64,000 nt of DNA, taken from positions 23,258,673 through 23,322,672 of the forward strand of contig NC_135562.1 of assembly GCF_964340395.1 (NCBI RefSeq). Direction: 5' to 3'. Under the pieces are notes generated by a model. That model worked only from the letters and a program-made list of their open reading frames with translations. It searched no databases and was not told the origin of the DNA. Of the stretch, positions 39,501 to 50,104 are shown piece after piece (position 1 is the stretch's first letter; every line of letters starts with the position of its first letter). This DNA comes from Glandiceps talaboti. Lineage: Eukaryota; Hemichordata; Enteropneusta; Spengelidae. The position numbers were made by a program, and so were the translations under genes.

Positions 39501-39583
39501 TTAGACTTGGATAATCCCTGGGGAACACCATCAGTGTTACATGGTCTGGATGGAAATAGCTGCTTATATGTGCTTACAGTCAT
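36581..39583 (-). CDS. pol: Ty3/gypsy Pol: protease remainder, RT, RNase H, integrase
   Basis: A 1,000-residue open frame. Residues 1-80 are the rest of the aspartic protease; its DTGA active site lies upstream of a stop codon. Reverse transcriptase spans about 130-325, with VDARSGYW at 225-232 and IADDIIVYG at 286-294 (catalytic D226, D288, D289). RNase H follows (VDASQRGLGATLLQ from 434, ETDHKPL at 495-501). The integrase zinc-binding HHCC is H649, H652, C682, C685. In the integrase core D713 and E802 are in place, but the second Asp position, 35 residues before the Glu, is G766 (TGHDTQF), which should abolish or reduce catalysis. A basic C-terminal domain with a WEPG...PRAF...RRNRRHF pattern follows. 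The shown ATG is the first after the stop. The true product would be a Gag-Pol fusion, because the frame is the same as gag. Confidence 0.93.
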   Translation of the reverse strand: MTVSTYKQLFPSRPCNTDGVPQGLSKSNTTITAYGGQTLHHYGCCVLTLTHHGESKSCSFFVAQCDGPTILGQPTCQDMGLVTVNYSITQHDISPSKGDPAAKEQIMHDYKQCFEGIGCFQGEYHITLDPSVPPVVHPPRRVPQALSEPLKQELNSLVTQGIIAKVDEPTDWVNSLVCATRKNGSLRLCLDPKDLNRAIKRPHHCTPTVEEILPKLSGAKYFSIVDARSGYWNIKLDYESSLYTTFNSPHGRYRFLRLPFGLIFAQDVFQKKVDETFGHLPGVTGIADDIIVYGNTTEQHDSNLKAVMERAKETGLRFNADKCKIQCTEISFFGHIISADGLRPDPCKVQAINEMDPSTSLEDLQTFLGMVQFLSRYTPNLASLSANLWDLTKKTSAFVWGPEHQAAVNKIKYMITSPQTLQYFDSTKPVTIQVDASQRGLGATLLQDKGPVEYRSKLLTDTESRYSNIEREMLAIVHGLEKFHYYAYGRHVTVETDHKPLEAIFKKHLASAPPRIARMMLRIQKYDISIKYLPGKDIPLADALSRVTPCPGDAIEGLDVSIHEFHLHMNASTTRIEQIKSETAKDEILSLLKSVVMQGRPDSRSQCPRDLLSYWNYRDELTIADGVILKGTRIIIPKTLQSAVLEQIHYAHQGAEKSKLRAKGSVFWPNINRDIEEMVKSCAPCQHNQKANVKEPLMSHDVPSRPWHTLAADLFFWNNTPYLLVSDYYSKFPIVRRLNNIQSNTTIAHMKSIFEELGIPSKLVTGHDTQFTSAQFQKFSAIYGFEHVTTSPYYSQANGLIERTVQTVKNLLQKCKESGTDPHLAMLCLRSTPLDHNLPSPAELLNSRAYQTNLPTIRKPDITTQADGDVNVKLQHRQDTQKSYYDRHARPLPSLHTGESTRVYNHQNCTWEPGVIKTIQQEPRAFTVQKENGSTLRRNRRHFRRTGENFNTPQSVEMDITPEGKVTSTPETSTPFPIDDPPRILRRSTRNVKPPDRLDL

Positions 39584-39592
39584 AACATTTCC

Positions 39593-39595
39593 TTA
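39593..39595 (-). other. In-frame stop codon inside protease active-site loop
   Basis: TAA separates DTGA from the rest of the protease. Gag and Pol are in one frame across it (12 nt from the stop to the next ATG). It blocks normal Gag-Pol synthesis unless read through. Confidence 0.9.
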
Positions 39596-40636
39596 AGCAC
39601 CAGTGTCTACCTTACATGTTAGGGGTACACAGTCATTCTCTGCATCAACATATACTTGTATCATGGCCTGTTTGCTGGCTCTCAAGGTGTCTATGTGGAT
39701 TGTATGAAAATACATCTGTGTATCCTCTGTATCGGAGACATGTACAGGTTTGGCTGCACTGTTGCTGTAGCTGGTACTGGTATCATTTACTGCTAGTGAA
39801 TGCATACCTTGTTTACTGGGTTTGTGTTTGCTCCTATCTTGTAGTTGTGTTCTTGGGTTGGAACCGGGTTTAGCCTTACGTGAGCGGCTTACACGCTTCC
39901 AGTGATTCAGCTTGCCACATGCTCTGCATTCAGATCCGTGTGCTGGGCAGGAGGATCGGTCAGATTGGTCATGTACTGTGCCACAATTTCCACATTTACC
40001 ATTTTTAGTATGTGCACTCTGCCTATTACGTGAAGTGTATCGCATAGCATGGACAGTACTGCTATCTACAGTGTTACGTATGGCACTTAGTTGGGTACAT
40101 GTGGCCTCTAATGTACGTGCGATGTCGACAGCTTTATCTAGTTTATCATCGTGTTCTAGGAGCTTCGACTGCACGCGTTGGTTACTTGATCCAAAGATAA
40201 GAGTATCAATAATATGCTCGTTTGGGTTGGTATACTTGCATTCAGCTACAATTGTTCTAATGTTCTTTAAAAATGTGTCTACAGGCTCACCTGGCTGTTG
40301 CTTTAGTGTGCGTAGCTTGTATCTTGCCAGACGAAAGTTGCTTTTAGGAGTGACGTACTCCTCGAATTTGTTCCAATATGTAGCGAGTTTTGTCTTTTCC
40401 TCGGTGGTTAGATTCCATGTGGTGACGATGTCAATTCCAACTTCACCGGACCAAATTTGGAGATAGTTGCATTTCTCCGCCTCTGTCTTGGCTGTGAGTG
40501 GGCCATTAAAGTATAACTCACACATTTGTTTGAATTTCTTTAGGGCTTGCACTGCATCACTCGAGTGCCAGTCCATGGTTGGGACGGGTAAGCCAGCGAG
40601 TTCCGCCATCTTGAACTTGTCAGTCTGCACGTACAC
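39593..40636 (-). CDS. gag: Ty3/gypsy Gag with start of protease
   Basis: 347 residues. Residues about 15-190 resemble a retrotransposon Gag capsid (LYFNGP, YWNKFEEYV, LKQQPGEPVDTFL). Two cysteine-rich fingers follow: C215-X2-C218...H222...C230, then C237-X2-C240-X4-H245 with Ser250 where the last Cys of a CCHC knuckle is expected. After a basic linker it reaches protease and ends VDTGA-stop, so TAA lies directly after the catalytic DTGA. Pol continues in the same frame three codons later. A stop inside an enzyme active site is more likely a nonsense mutation than a programmed recoding site, but other copies would be needed to tell. ATG at 40636 was chosen as the first in frame; a second Met ten codons in is also possible. 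Confidence 0.9.
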   Translation of the reverse strand: MYVQTDKFKMAELAGLPVPTMDWHSSDAVQALKKFKQMCELYFNGPLTAKTEAEKCNYLQIWSGEVGIDIVTTWNLTTEEKTKLATYWNKFEEYVTPKSNFRLARYKLRTLKQQPGEPVDTFLKNIRTIVAECKYTNPNEHIIDTLIFGSSNQRVQSKLLEHDDKLDKAVDIARTLEATCTQLSAIRNTVDSSTVHAMRYTSRNRQSAHTKNGKCGNCGTVHDQSDRSSCPAHGSECRACGKLNHWKRVSRSRKAKPGSNPRTQLQDRSKHKPSKQGMHSLAVNDTSTSYSNSAAKPVHVSDTEDTQMYFHTIHIDTLRASKQAMIQVYVDAENDCVPLTCKVDTGA

Positions 40637-40729
40637 ACTTTCTCAGACGAACCAAAACAACACCGGCCTGGTGTCGATCATCCACTGTAAAATACACACC
40701 TGAAGTTACTGCTGAGTTGTCTAACTTCG

Positions 40730-40747
40730 ATCCCGCTTCTGACACCA
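40730..40747 (-). other. Primer binding site, tRNA-Leu-like
   Basis: In element sense TGGTGTCAGAAGCGGGAT starts at the base next to the 5' LTR. It closely matches the complement of the 3' end of animal tRNA-Leu (TGG from CCA, then TGTCAG...GGGAT), with about two differences. Primer identity is inferred from family knowledge. Confidence 0.75.
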
Positions 40748-40902
40748 TGTAATGAGTTGGGGTTCGATGTGTAGTGGATGTGTGATGAAGAAGAGACACT
40801 GACAACAACACCGTGTATGAACGTAACTGCGTATCTCTATTATATAAATAATTAATGAGGTCATGTAAGGTCAACTTCAGTCTAGCATTACAACTCATGA
40901 CA
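40748..40902 (-). repeat. 5' LTR (155 bp)
   Basis: Identical in length and, by eye, in sequence to the 3' LTR. At 155 bp it is short for Ty3/gypsy but within the range of compact metazoan elements. Confidence 0.95.
40838..40853 (-). promoter_or_regulatory. TATA-like element in 5' LTR
   Basis: In element sense the LTR carries TTATTTATATAATAG about 50-65 bp from its start. This is the only strong TATA-like motif in the LTR and a plausible core promoter. Assigned from motif alone. Confidence 0.35.
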
Positions 40903-43900
40903 GTTTGTGTTGCATTAAGACCTCCATCCAACCCACATCACTCAGTTTGTGTTGCATTAAGACCTCCCATCCTACCCACATCACTCAGTTTGTGTTGCAT
41001 TAAGACCTCCCATCCCAACCCACATCACTCAGTTTGTGTTGCATTAAGACCTCCCATCCCAACCCACATCACTCAGTTTGTGTTGCATTAAGACCTCCCA
41101 TCCCAACCCACATCACTCAGTTTGTGTTGCATTAAGACCTCCCATCCCAACCCACATCACTCAGTTTGTGTTGCATTAAGACCTCCCATCCTAACCCACA
41201 TCACTTAGTTTGTGTTGCATTAAGACCTCCCATCCTACCCACATCACTTAGTTTGTGTTGCATTAAGACCTCCCATCCCAACCCACATCACTTAGTTTGT
41301 GTTGCATTAAGACCTCCATCCAACCCAGATCACTCAGTTTGTGTTGCATTAAGACCTCCCATCCTACCCACATCACTTAGTTTGTGTTGCATTAAGACCT
41401 CCCATCCCAACCCACATCACTCAGTTTGTGTTGCATTAGACCTCCCATCCCAACCCACATCACTTAGTTTGTGTTGCATTAAGACCTCCCATCCCAACCC
41501 ACATCACTTAGTTTGTGTTGCATTAAGACCTCCCATCCTAACCCACATCACTTAGTTTGTGTTGCATTAAGACCTCCCATCCTACGTACCCACATCACTT
41601 AGTTTGTGTTGCATTAAGACCTCCATCCCCAACCCACATCACTCAGTTTGTGTTGCATTAAGACCTCCCATCCCAACCCACATCACTTAGTTTGTGTTGC
41701 ATTAAGACCTCCCATCCTAACCCACATCACTCAGTTTGCTGCATTAAGACCTCCATCCCCAACCCACATCACTCAGTTTGTGTTCCATTAAGACCTCCCA
41801 TCCTAACCCACATCACTTAGTTTGTGTTGCATTAAGACCTCCCATCCTAACCCACATCACTCAGTTTGCTGCATTAAGACCTCCATCCCCAACCCACATC
41901 ACTCAGTTTGTGTTGCATTAAGACCTCCATCCAACCCACATCACTCAGTTTGTGTTGCATTAAGACCTCCCATCCCAACCCACATCACTCAGTTTGTGTT
42001 GCATTAAGACCTCCCATCCCAACCCACATCACTTAGTTTGTTGCATTAAGACCTCCCATCCCAACCCACATCACACAGTTTGTGTTGCATTAAGACCTCC
42101 ATCCAACCCACATCACTCAGTTTGTGTTGCATTAAGACCTCCCATCCCAACCCACATCACTCAGTTTGTGTTGCATTAAGACCTCCATCCAACCCACATC
42201 ACTCAGTTTGTTGCATTAAGACCTCCATCCCCAACCCATATCACTCAGTTTGTGTTGCATTAAGACCTCCATCCAACCCACATCACTCAGTTTGTGTTGC
42301 ATTAAGACCTCCCATCCTACCCACATCACTTAGTTTGTGTTACATTAAGACCTCCATCCAACCCACATCACTCAGTTTGTGTTGCATTAAGACCTCCCAT
42401 CCCAACCCACATCACTCAGTTTGTGTTGCATTAAGACCTCCCATCCCAACCCACATCACTTAGTTTGTTGCATTAAGACCTCCCATCCCAACCCACATCA
42501 CACAGTTTGTGTTGCATTAAGACCTCCATCCAACCCACATCACTCAGTTTGTGTTGCATTAAGACCTCCCATCCCAACCCACATCACTCAGTTTGTGTTG
42601 CATTAAGACCTCCATCCAACCCACATCACTCAGTTTGTTGCATTAAGACCTCCATCCCCAACCCACATCACTCAGTTTGTGTTGCATTAAGACCTCCATC
42701 CAACCCACATCACTCAGTTTGTGTTGCATTAAGACCTCCCATCCTACCCACATCACTTAGTTTGTGTTACATTAAGACCTCCCATCCCAACCCACATCAC
42801 TCAGTTTGTGTTGCATTAAGACCTCCATCCAACCCACATCACTGTTTGTGTTGCATTAAGACCTCCCATCCTAACCCACATCACTCAGTTTGTGTTGTAT
42901 TAAGACCTCCCATCCCAACCCACATCACTCAGTTTGTGTCACATTAAGACCTCCCATCCCAACCCACATCACTCAGTTTGTGTTGCATTAAGACCTCCCA
43001 TCCCAACCCACATCACTCAGTTTGTGTTGCATTAAGACCTCCCATCCTAACCCACATCACTCAGTTTGTGTTGCATTAAGACCTCCCATCCCAACCCACA
43101 TCACTTAGTTTGTGTTGCATTAAGACCTCCCATCCCAACCCACATCACTTAGTTTGTGTCACATTAAGACCTCCCATCCCATCCCACATCACTTAGTTTG
43201 TGTCACATTAAGACCTCCCATCCCAACCCACATCACTCAGTTTGTGTTGCATTAAGACCTCCCATCCCAACCCACATCACTTAGTTTGTGTTGCATTAAG
43301 ACCTCCCATCCCAACCCACATCACTTAGTTTGTGTCACATTATGACCTCCCATCCTAACCCACATCACTTAGTTTGTGTTGCATTAAGACCTCCCATCCC
43401 AACCCACATCACTCAGTTTGTGTTGCATTAAGACCTCCCATCCCAACCCACATCACTTAGTTTGTGTTGCATTAAGACCTCCCATCCTAACCCAGATCAC
43501 TCAGTTTGTGTTGCATTAAGACCTCCCATCCCAACCCACATCACTCAGTTTGTGTTGCATTAAGACCTCCCATCCCAACCCACATCACTCAGTTTGTGTT
43601 GCATTAAGACCTCCCATCCCAACCCACATCACTCAGTTTGTGTTGCATTAAGACCTCCCATCCCAACCCACATCACTCAGTTTGTGTTGCATTAAGACCT
43701 CCCATCCTAACCCACATCACTCAGTTTGTGTTGCATTAAGACCTCCCATCCCAACCCACATCACTCAGTTTGTGTTGCATTAAGACCTCCCATCCCAACC
43801 CACATCACTTAGTTTGTGTTGCATTAAGACCTCCCATCCTAACCCACATCACTCAGTTTGTGTTGCATTAAGACCTCCCATCCCAACCCACATCACTCAG

Positions 43901-44410
43901 TTTGTGTTGCATTAAGACCTCCCATCCTAACCCAGATCACTCAGTTTGTGTTGCATTAAGACCTCCCATCCTAACCCAGATCACTCAGTTTGTGTTGCAT
44001 TAAGACCTCCCATCCTAACCCACATCACTCAGTTTGTGTTGCATTAAGACCTCCCATCCTAACCCAGATCACTCAGTTTGTGTTGCATTAAGACCTCCCA
44101 TCCCAACCCACATCACTCAGTTTGTGTTGCATTAAGACCTCCCATCCTAACCCAGATCACTCAGTTTGTGTTGCATTAAGACCTCCCATCCTAACCCACA
44201 TCACTTAGTTTGTGTTGCATTAAGACCTCCCATCCTAACCCACATCACTCAGTTTGTGTTGCATTAAGACCTCCCATCCCCAACCCACATCACTTAGTTT
44301 GTGTTGCATTAAGACCTCCCATCCCAACCCACATCACTTAGTTTGTGTTGCATTAAGACCTCCCATCCCAACCCACATCACTTAGTTTGTGTTGCATTAA
44401 GACCTCCCAT
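40903..44410 (+). repeat. Second 44-bp minisatellite, right part, about 80 units
   Basis: This continues the array at 35677-36145 after the Ty3/gypsy insertion. Units vary in length (about 40-48 bp) through loss or gain of bases in the CCCATCC and TTGTGTTGC parts. The section at 42000-42210 recurs at 42427-42640, a 427-bp internal duplication. From about 43 kb the 44-bp form dominates. Cys/Val/Ala/Pro-rich frames are repeat translations. Confidence 0.97.
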
Positions 44411-44949
44411 ACCATGCCATAGCACACCTTTTATGTTCTCATAACCACACAAAGAATTGGAGAAATACTTATGAAAAGTTGTAGATATTATTTTATCAAA
44501 GTTAACACAATAAAGAAATAACTTACACCAGACCACCAATTAATTTGATTGCGAGAATAATTAATATATTTTATTTGGTGTTCAGAATTCAATTTAGGAG
44601 AAATTTCGTAACATTTAGAAATATGCAAATTTGCCTGGAAGTGCAAGAATTTTGAACAATACACAAAAATAAATAAATCTATTTTCAATGAATACAGTGA
44701 TCATATTTTTAATATTACTGAAAAGTATGACAAATACAACATACAGATTCTGTGTTGAATAAACACACATGACATCTATTTCATATTGATTTTCAAAAAT
44801 AAGTATGTGTGTTTATAATAGTGTAAAGTAAAATATTACAAATACTGATGATAGCATTCCCTATAGTATAAAGATTAACTATAAAGTGTTTTAAGTGGCT
44901 GTATAGTTGCTATGTTATGACATTAATTTGTAGTATAGTTTCGGGATAC
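44411..44949. other. Unrecognised AT-rich spacer
   Basis: Follows the array directly. It has no gene or recognisable element. Confidence 0.6.
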
Positions 44950-46585
44950 AACACTTCATAATTTATTGACCAATTTGCTATTTGACCTTGAATCAAAGAC
45001 AAAGGTCAAAATATGAAAAGAAAGCTGACCTTTGGGGAATAGATTTAAATGAAGTCTTTGTTTATTCAACATCATTAGAATTTTTTTTGGGATCATTTCA
45101 CCTTGAAAATGTTTATCGAGGTCAAAGGTCATTCGCTCATTAGAAAGCTCATCAATGATGTGCGGGTAGGTACTCAAATGGTGTCCATGTGTATTAAACT
45201 TGTTGGCGATAACAGGCAAAAAGTACTTTTTATCACAAACATGGCCATCATTTGGTATACAGGTCAAGGTCATGAAATTACAACTCATTGAGAATGACAT
45301 AGTGCCCACTATGCTTGGGTTTTAAGGAACTGGCAGTTTATGTTGTCATTTTCTTGATATCACTACTCTGATCACGCAACAACACTTGTGAACCTAAATC
45401 AAACAGACTTAGATATGTTGTGTTTGCTCGTTGGACATGGAACATGCCTACTCATGTTGTGTCTCCTCGTTGGACATGGGACATGCCTTCTTTTCAAGAT
45501 GATGTGATGGAATAAACCATTCAACAATAAAGGATGGGTCGGGTGTGGGGGACCTCTTCAAGCATGTCTGAGTTATGGCTTTGGACATGGAAAATTCGCA
45601 AACAAAATGGCTGCCAGGCAGCCATATTGGATCGTATCACGACGAAAATGGATATGCACATGTATGTCATACATGTAGAACACTGTCCTAATACCAACTT
45701 TGAATGAAATCTGTTCAAGCATGACTGGCTTTCGACAGGGAAAATTTGCAAACAAAATGGCTGCTAGGCGGCCATATTGGATCGTATCATGAAACAAATT
45801 GACATGCATATGTATGCCATTGTGTGTTGCCTCTGTACCAAGTTTGAAAAAAAAAAAACGGTCCAGGCATCTCCAAGAAATGGCTCTGGACAGACGGACA
45901 GAACCCAATCCATAAGTCCCCGTCCGGACTTTGTCTGGCAGGGACAAAAAAGACATGCATATGCCTCACACAGTAAAAACCAAGACATGAAAGATTGAAA
46001 TATCATCATCACTTGATATATTTGATAAAAAAAGCTATGAACATAACTCAAATTTCGCTATTTGACCTAGCAAAATACTTTCAAGGTCAAAGGTCAGGGT
46101 CAATGCTATCATCATATTATCAAAGAATATTTGATAATATGGGTGTAGGCACTTGAATGGAGTCACTATGTATTTAAATTCCAAAGTTTTGGTGCATATA
46201 GTGAAATTTAACAAAAATATGGCTGTAGTGTTATTTGGCCATATTTTATTCAGTCATAAAACAAAGTGGCGTGTGTATGTCTCACTGGCGTGTGTTACCT
46301 TTTTGCCAGGTTTAATTGAAATCGGTAGTGGCATGCCAGACAAATGAGGATAAACAAACAAATGACAAATATGGCTGCCATTCAGCCATATTTGATTTGG
46401 TCATAAAACTAAGTCATGTGCATATGTCTGCAATTAGTATGTTACCTTTATGCCAGGTTTGGTTGAAGTCAGTTGATGCATGTCAGACATATGAGGGTGA
46501 TATGCACGGATGGACAGATGGACAGAACCCAACATATAAGTCCCCTCCATGCTGTGCCTGTTGGGAACTAATAAAAAACCCAAGT
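44950..46585 (+). repeat. Dispersed repeat family B, composite copies
   Basis: A run of related modules contains AAGGTCAAAGGTCA and ACAAAATGGCTGCCAGGCGG-like sequence (CATATTGGATCGTATCA). Two 3' ends are present. One is near 45912-45955, with the hairpin-forming AGTCCCCGTCCGGAC...GGCAGGGAC. A diverged one is near 46540-46575, with AGTCCCCTCC...TTGGGAACTAATAA. The first is closely related to the copy inside the LINE at 60.1-60.8 kb. No protein-coding capacity. Confidence 0.75.
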
Positions 46586-46950
46586 ATGTACATAGTCACA
46601 GCTTTGCTGGTCAAAAGGTACTTGTGAACAGTGATCTCAATGGCATATCTAGTTGACATGCTTGCTACTATTGTAATACATGTGATTAGACCTTGACTAA
46701 CACAGGTATTTCATATCAATAAACAGTGCAACCTGTGATAACTTTGTAATTCATATAAAAACAGTAATACATATTTGGACTATTACTTTCAATTGGTCAT
46801 ATTTCAACATCACATGAGTCAAATAACATGAACAGTTGTGAATGTTACCATAGAAACAAATTTGAATATTGAGAATAAAAACCATCAATGTCAAGAAAAC
46901 AAAACAATTTGACACTAAACACTATAATCACAGTATGTTTGTATGTTTAA
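46586..46950. other. Unrecognised AT-rich spacer
   Basis: No gene or repeat recognised. Confidence 0.5.
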
Positions 46951-47085
46951 ACCAATCATCAATTCTCTACTTTACACTATTAGGCTTTGTGTATTTAAAA
47001 CCAATGATCAGTTCTCTACTTTACACTATTAGGCTTTGTGTATTTAAAACCAATGATCAGGTCTCTACTATACACTATTAGGCTT
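46951..47085 (+). repeat. Three tandem copies, about 50-bp unit
   Basis: CTACTTTACACTATTAGGCT followed by AAAACCAATGATCAG occurs three times, the last copy slightly changed. Confidence 0.85.
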
Positions 47086-47271
47086 TAATAATTTGACCCG
47101 ATCGCATCGCGTCATGTCACATGCTTGCTAGTTATGCAATCCACTCGTGTATAAACACTCACACTCATGTTGTTGTGCGGTGATCATCAACAGTGACATT
47201 TCCGTTTAGTACACTTGAAATTTGTCTTTTTCAACTGTGAAAATATGGTTTTTCTCTTTATATTCAGATTT

Positions 47272-48597
47272 GACGCAAGACTACAACGCACTATACTCAA
47301 GACTACAACGTACTATACTCAAGACTACAACACACTATACTCAAGACTACAACGTACTATACACAAGACTACAACACACTATACTCAAGACTACAACACA
47401 CTATACACAAGACTACAACGTACTATACTCAAGACTACAACACACTATACTCAAGACTACAACGCACTATACTCAAGACTACAACACACTATACTCAAGA
47501 CTACAACGTACTATACACAAGACTACAACACACTATACTCAAGACTACAACGCACTATACTCAAGACTACAACACACTATACTCAAGACTACAACGTACT
47601 ATACTCAAGACTACAACGTACTATACTCAAGACTACAACACACTATACTCAAGACTACAACGCACTATACACAAGACTACAACACACTATACTCAAGACT
47701 ACAACGTACTATACTCAAGACTACAACGTACTATACTCAAGACTACAACGTACTATACTCAAGACTACAACGCACTATACTCAAGACTACAACGTACTAT
47801 ACTCAAGACTACAACGTACTATACTCAAGACTACAATGCACTATACTCAAGACTACAATGCACTATACACAAGACTACAACGCACTATACTCAAGACTAC
47901 AATGCACTATACACAAGACTACAATGTACTATACACAAGACTACAACACACTATACTCAAGACTACAACGTACTATACTCAAGACTACAACGTACTATAC
48001 TCAAGACTACAACGTACTATACTCAAGACTACAACACACTATACTCAAGACTACAACACACTATACTCAAGACTACAACGTACTATACTCAAGACTACAA
48101 CGTACTATACTCAAGACTACAACGTACTATACTCAAGACTACAACGTACTATACTCAAGACTACAACACACTATACTCAAGACTACAACGTACTATACTC
48201 AAGACTACAACACACTATACTCAAGACTACAACGTACTATACACAAGACTACAACGTACTATACTCAAGACTACAACACACTATACTCAAGACTACAACG
48301 TACTATACTCAAGACTACAACACACTATACTCAAGACTACAACGTACTATACTCAAGACTACAACGTACTATACTCAAGACTACAACGTACTATACTCAA
48401 GACTACAACGTACTATACTCAAGACTACAATACACTATACTCAAGACTACAATGCACTATACTCAAGACTACAACGTACTATACTCAAGACTACAACGTA
48501 CTATACACAAGACTACAACGTACTATACTCAAGACTACAACGTACTATACTCAAGACTACAACACACTATACTCAAGACTACAACACACTATACTAC
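47272..48597 (+). repeat. 22-bp minisatellite array, about 60 units
   Basis: Units read ACTATACTCAAGACTACAAC plus two variable bases (GT, GC or AC; occasionally TG, as in AATGCACT). No stop codon occurs in any phase of the unit, so plus-strand frames of 471 and 483 codons run through the array. Three units equal 22 codons, so each frame cycles through all phases. I treat them as artefacts. Confidence 0.95.
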
Positions 48598-50104
48598 ACT
48601 GCGATTTTTGCAGCTTCCCTACACATGTAATAATAGATTCTCTTTTTCAACTGGAAGTCGAGAATTTCGTTGAATAAAATCTGTTCTGTGTGGACTTTTA
48701 TGTGTATTTGTCTTTTCAAGTCATGACATAGCGATGTGGATGTCGATTTACCTATATTTTGCCGTCTTCATGTGTTTATCCTTTTCACTTTCATTGGTCA
48801 GAAATTACACAATTATATTCTTTTATTACGGTAAAAACTTACAAGGTATAAACAATTCTAACCATTCCAGCTTGAATGTATCTCCAACTAGTTTACTAGC
48901 GGATGACATTGGCCCTACTTGTAATTTTTTTTTTCATCATTCCATTGTATTTAAACCTTGTACTTGACATTTTGCAATATTTATAATTCTCAACAAAATA
49001 CCTCAACATGCCTTACCTCGCTTGTACAAAGCAGTCCCGGTATCAGTGATCACTGACATATGACCAGAGAGACCTTTTCGGATTTACATGTAAAATGGGG
49101 AAAGATACGCAAAACATAATCATGCAAAATCTGAAGCCAAAATGAAGTTGTAATTATTTTTACTTGCCAAATATTTGCATTTTGGAATTGGCAAGACATG
49201 TTCATGTCGTTTACATGTAAACTGTTAGCCAATAAACAAAGTTTGGTCGATTCACAGAACAGTGTACAATACAGAGAGTCTCGGAGACTGCTCATGCATA
49301 ACTTCAACCACATGCCTTGCTTACGTGAGTTTTCTTCATTCTGGTTCACTATCACTCCAAATTGCACGACAATATCGAATTAATCACAAGTTACATGTTA
49401 TCTGAAAACATCAAAGTTTTATAGTGGGTCTGAAGTGTGATTTTAGTGAGTACAAGAACTCCCGCGTTGCTCCTTGCTGTGGAAAATTGCCCGGTCAAAC
49501 AAGGTCAGCTTCAACTTCCGGGTCAAATGAGTCGCTTTCTACCGATAATTCTTGAAACAGACCATTACACAACGATCCTACTAAATTTTCTTGCCATGGT
49601 TATTTAAAACACATAAAAATCCATCTTTTTGTGAAATTTGTAAACTTTCCGGTCCGCATTAAGGAAACTATGAGTGAAAACCCAGGTTGAAATTTCAGGG
49701 CCTCAAGTATTCTTCCTGAATTTGTCGGAAAATCAGTATTCCTAAATGTAATTGCTAAATTTATTTTGCTGGCACAAAAGAAGAGATGGCAGTTGAGGTT
49801 TAGGCGTTCACAATATCTAAAATGGTGGACTCTAGTGAAAGTTACGACGAGTTGAAAATTTCCCAAAATAAGGCCCGTGAGCAGCCTTTCAAAGTGTAAC
49901 GGTCGCTATCTGAAGGATAGATTGTATGCAAATGAGGGTGTTGCGGACTGGCTGACTAACATATTAGTCAAAACTGTAAATTAATGGCACTTTTCTTTGG
50001 ATTCTATCATTTTGTTTTCTAAAATGAAGTGATGGATGAACTTAGTTTGGTACATCACATCCACTTAAGTTTGGAAAGACAATGTTGGAATAATCACATA
50101 TAGT
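48598..50104. other. Unrecognised, mostly non-repetitive sequence
   Basis: Short open frames exist on both strands, but none has a recognisable motif or a convincing splice context. This is the longest non-repetitive stretch in the right half that I cannot assign. Confidence 0.45.

Larger units (their letters stand above)
36146..40902 (-). mobile_element. Ty3/gypsy LTR retrotransposon, complete length
   Basis: 4,757 bp, transcribed leftwards. The order in element sense is 5' LTR, tRNA-Leu-like primer site, gag, protease/RT/RNase H/integrase, polypurine tract, 3' LTR. The LTRs appear identical, so insertion is recent on an evolutionary scale. It sits inside a minisatellite and has a 5-bp target duplication. 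Domain order (RT before integrase) places it in Ty3/gypsy. The tandem gag zinc fingers and pol sequence recall the metazoan Mag-like lineages, but the lineage is my inference. An in-frame stop in protease, a missing gag cysteine and a missing integrase Asp suggest this copy is not autonomous. There is no envelope gene. Confidence 0.95.

Noticed and set aside
38337-40466. Plus-strand open frames of 110-184 codons
   Set aside because: They are antisense to gag and pol of the Ty3/gypsy element and carry no motifs of their own.
10192-48597. Several arrays having unit lengths that are multiples of 11 (22, 33, 44)
   Set aside because: Other arrays have 29, 35, 38-40, 45, 46 and 48 bp units, so the pattern may be chance. 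A genome-wide period distribution would be needed.
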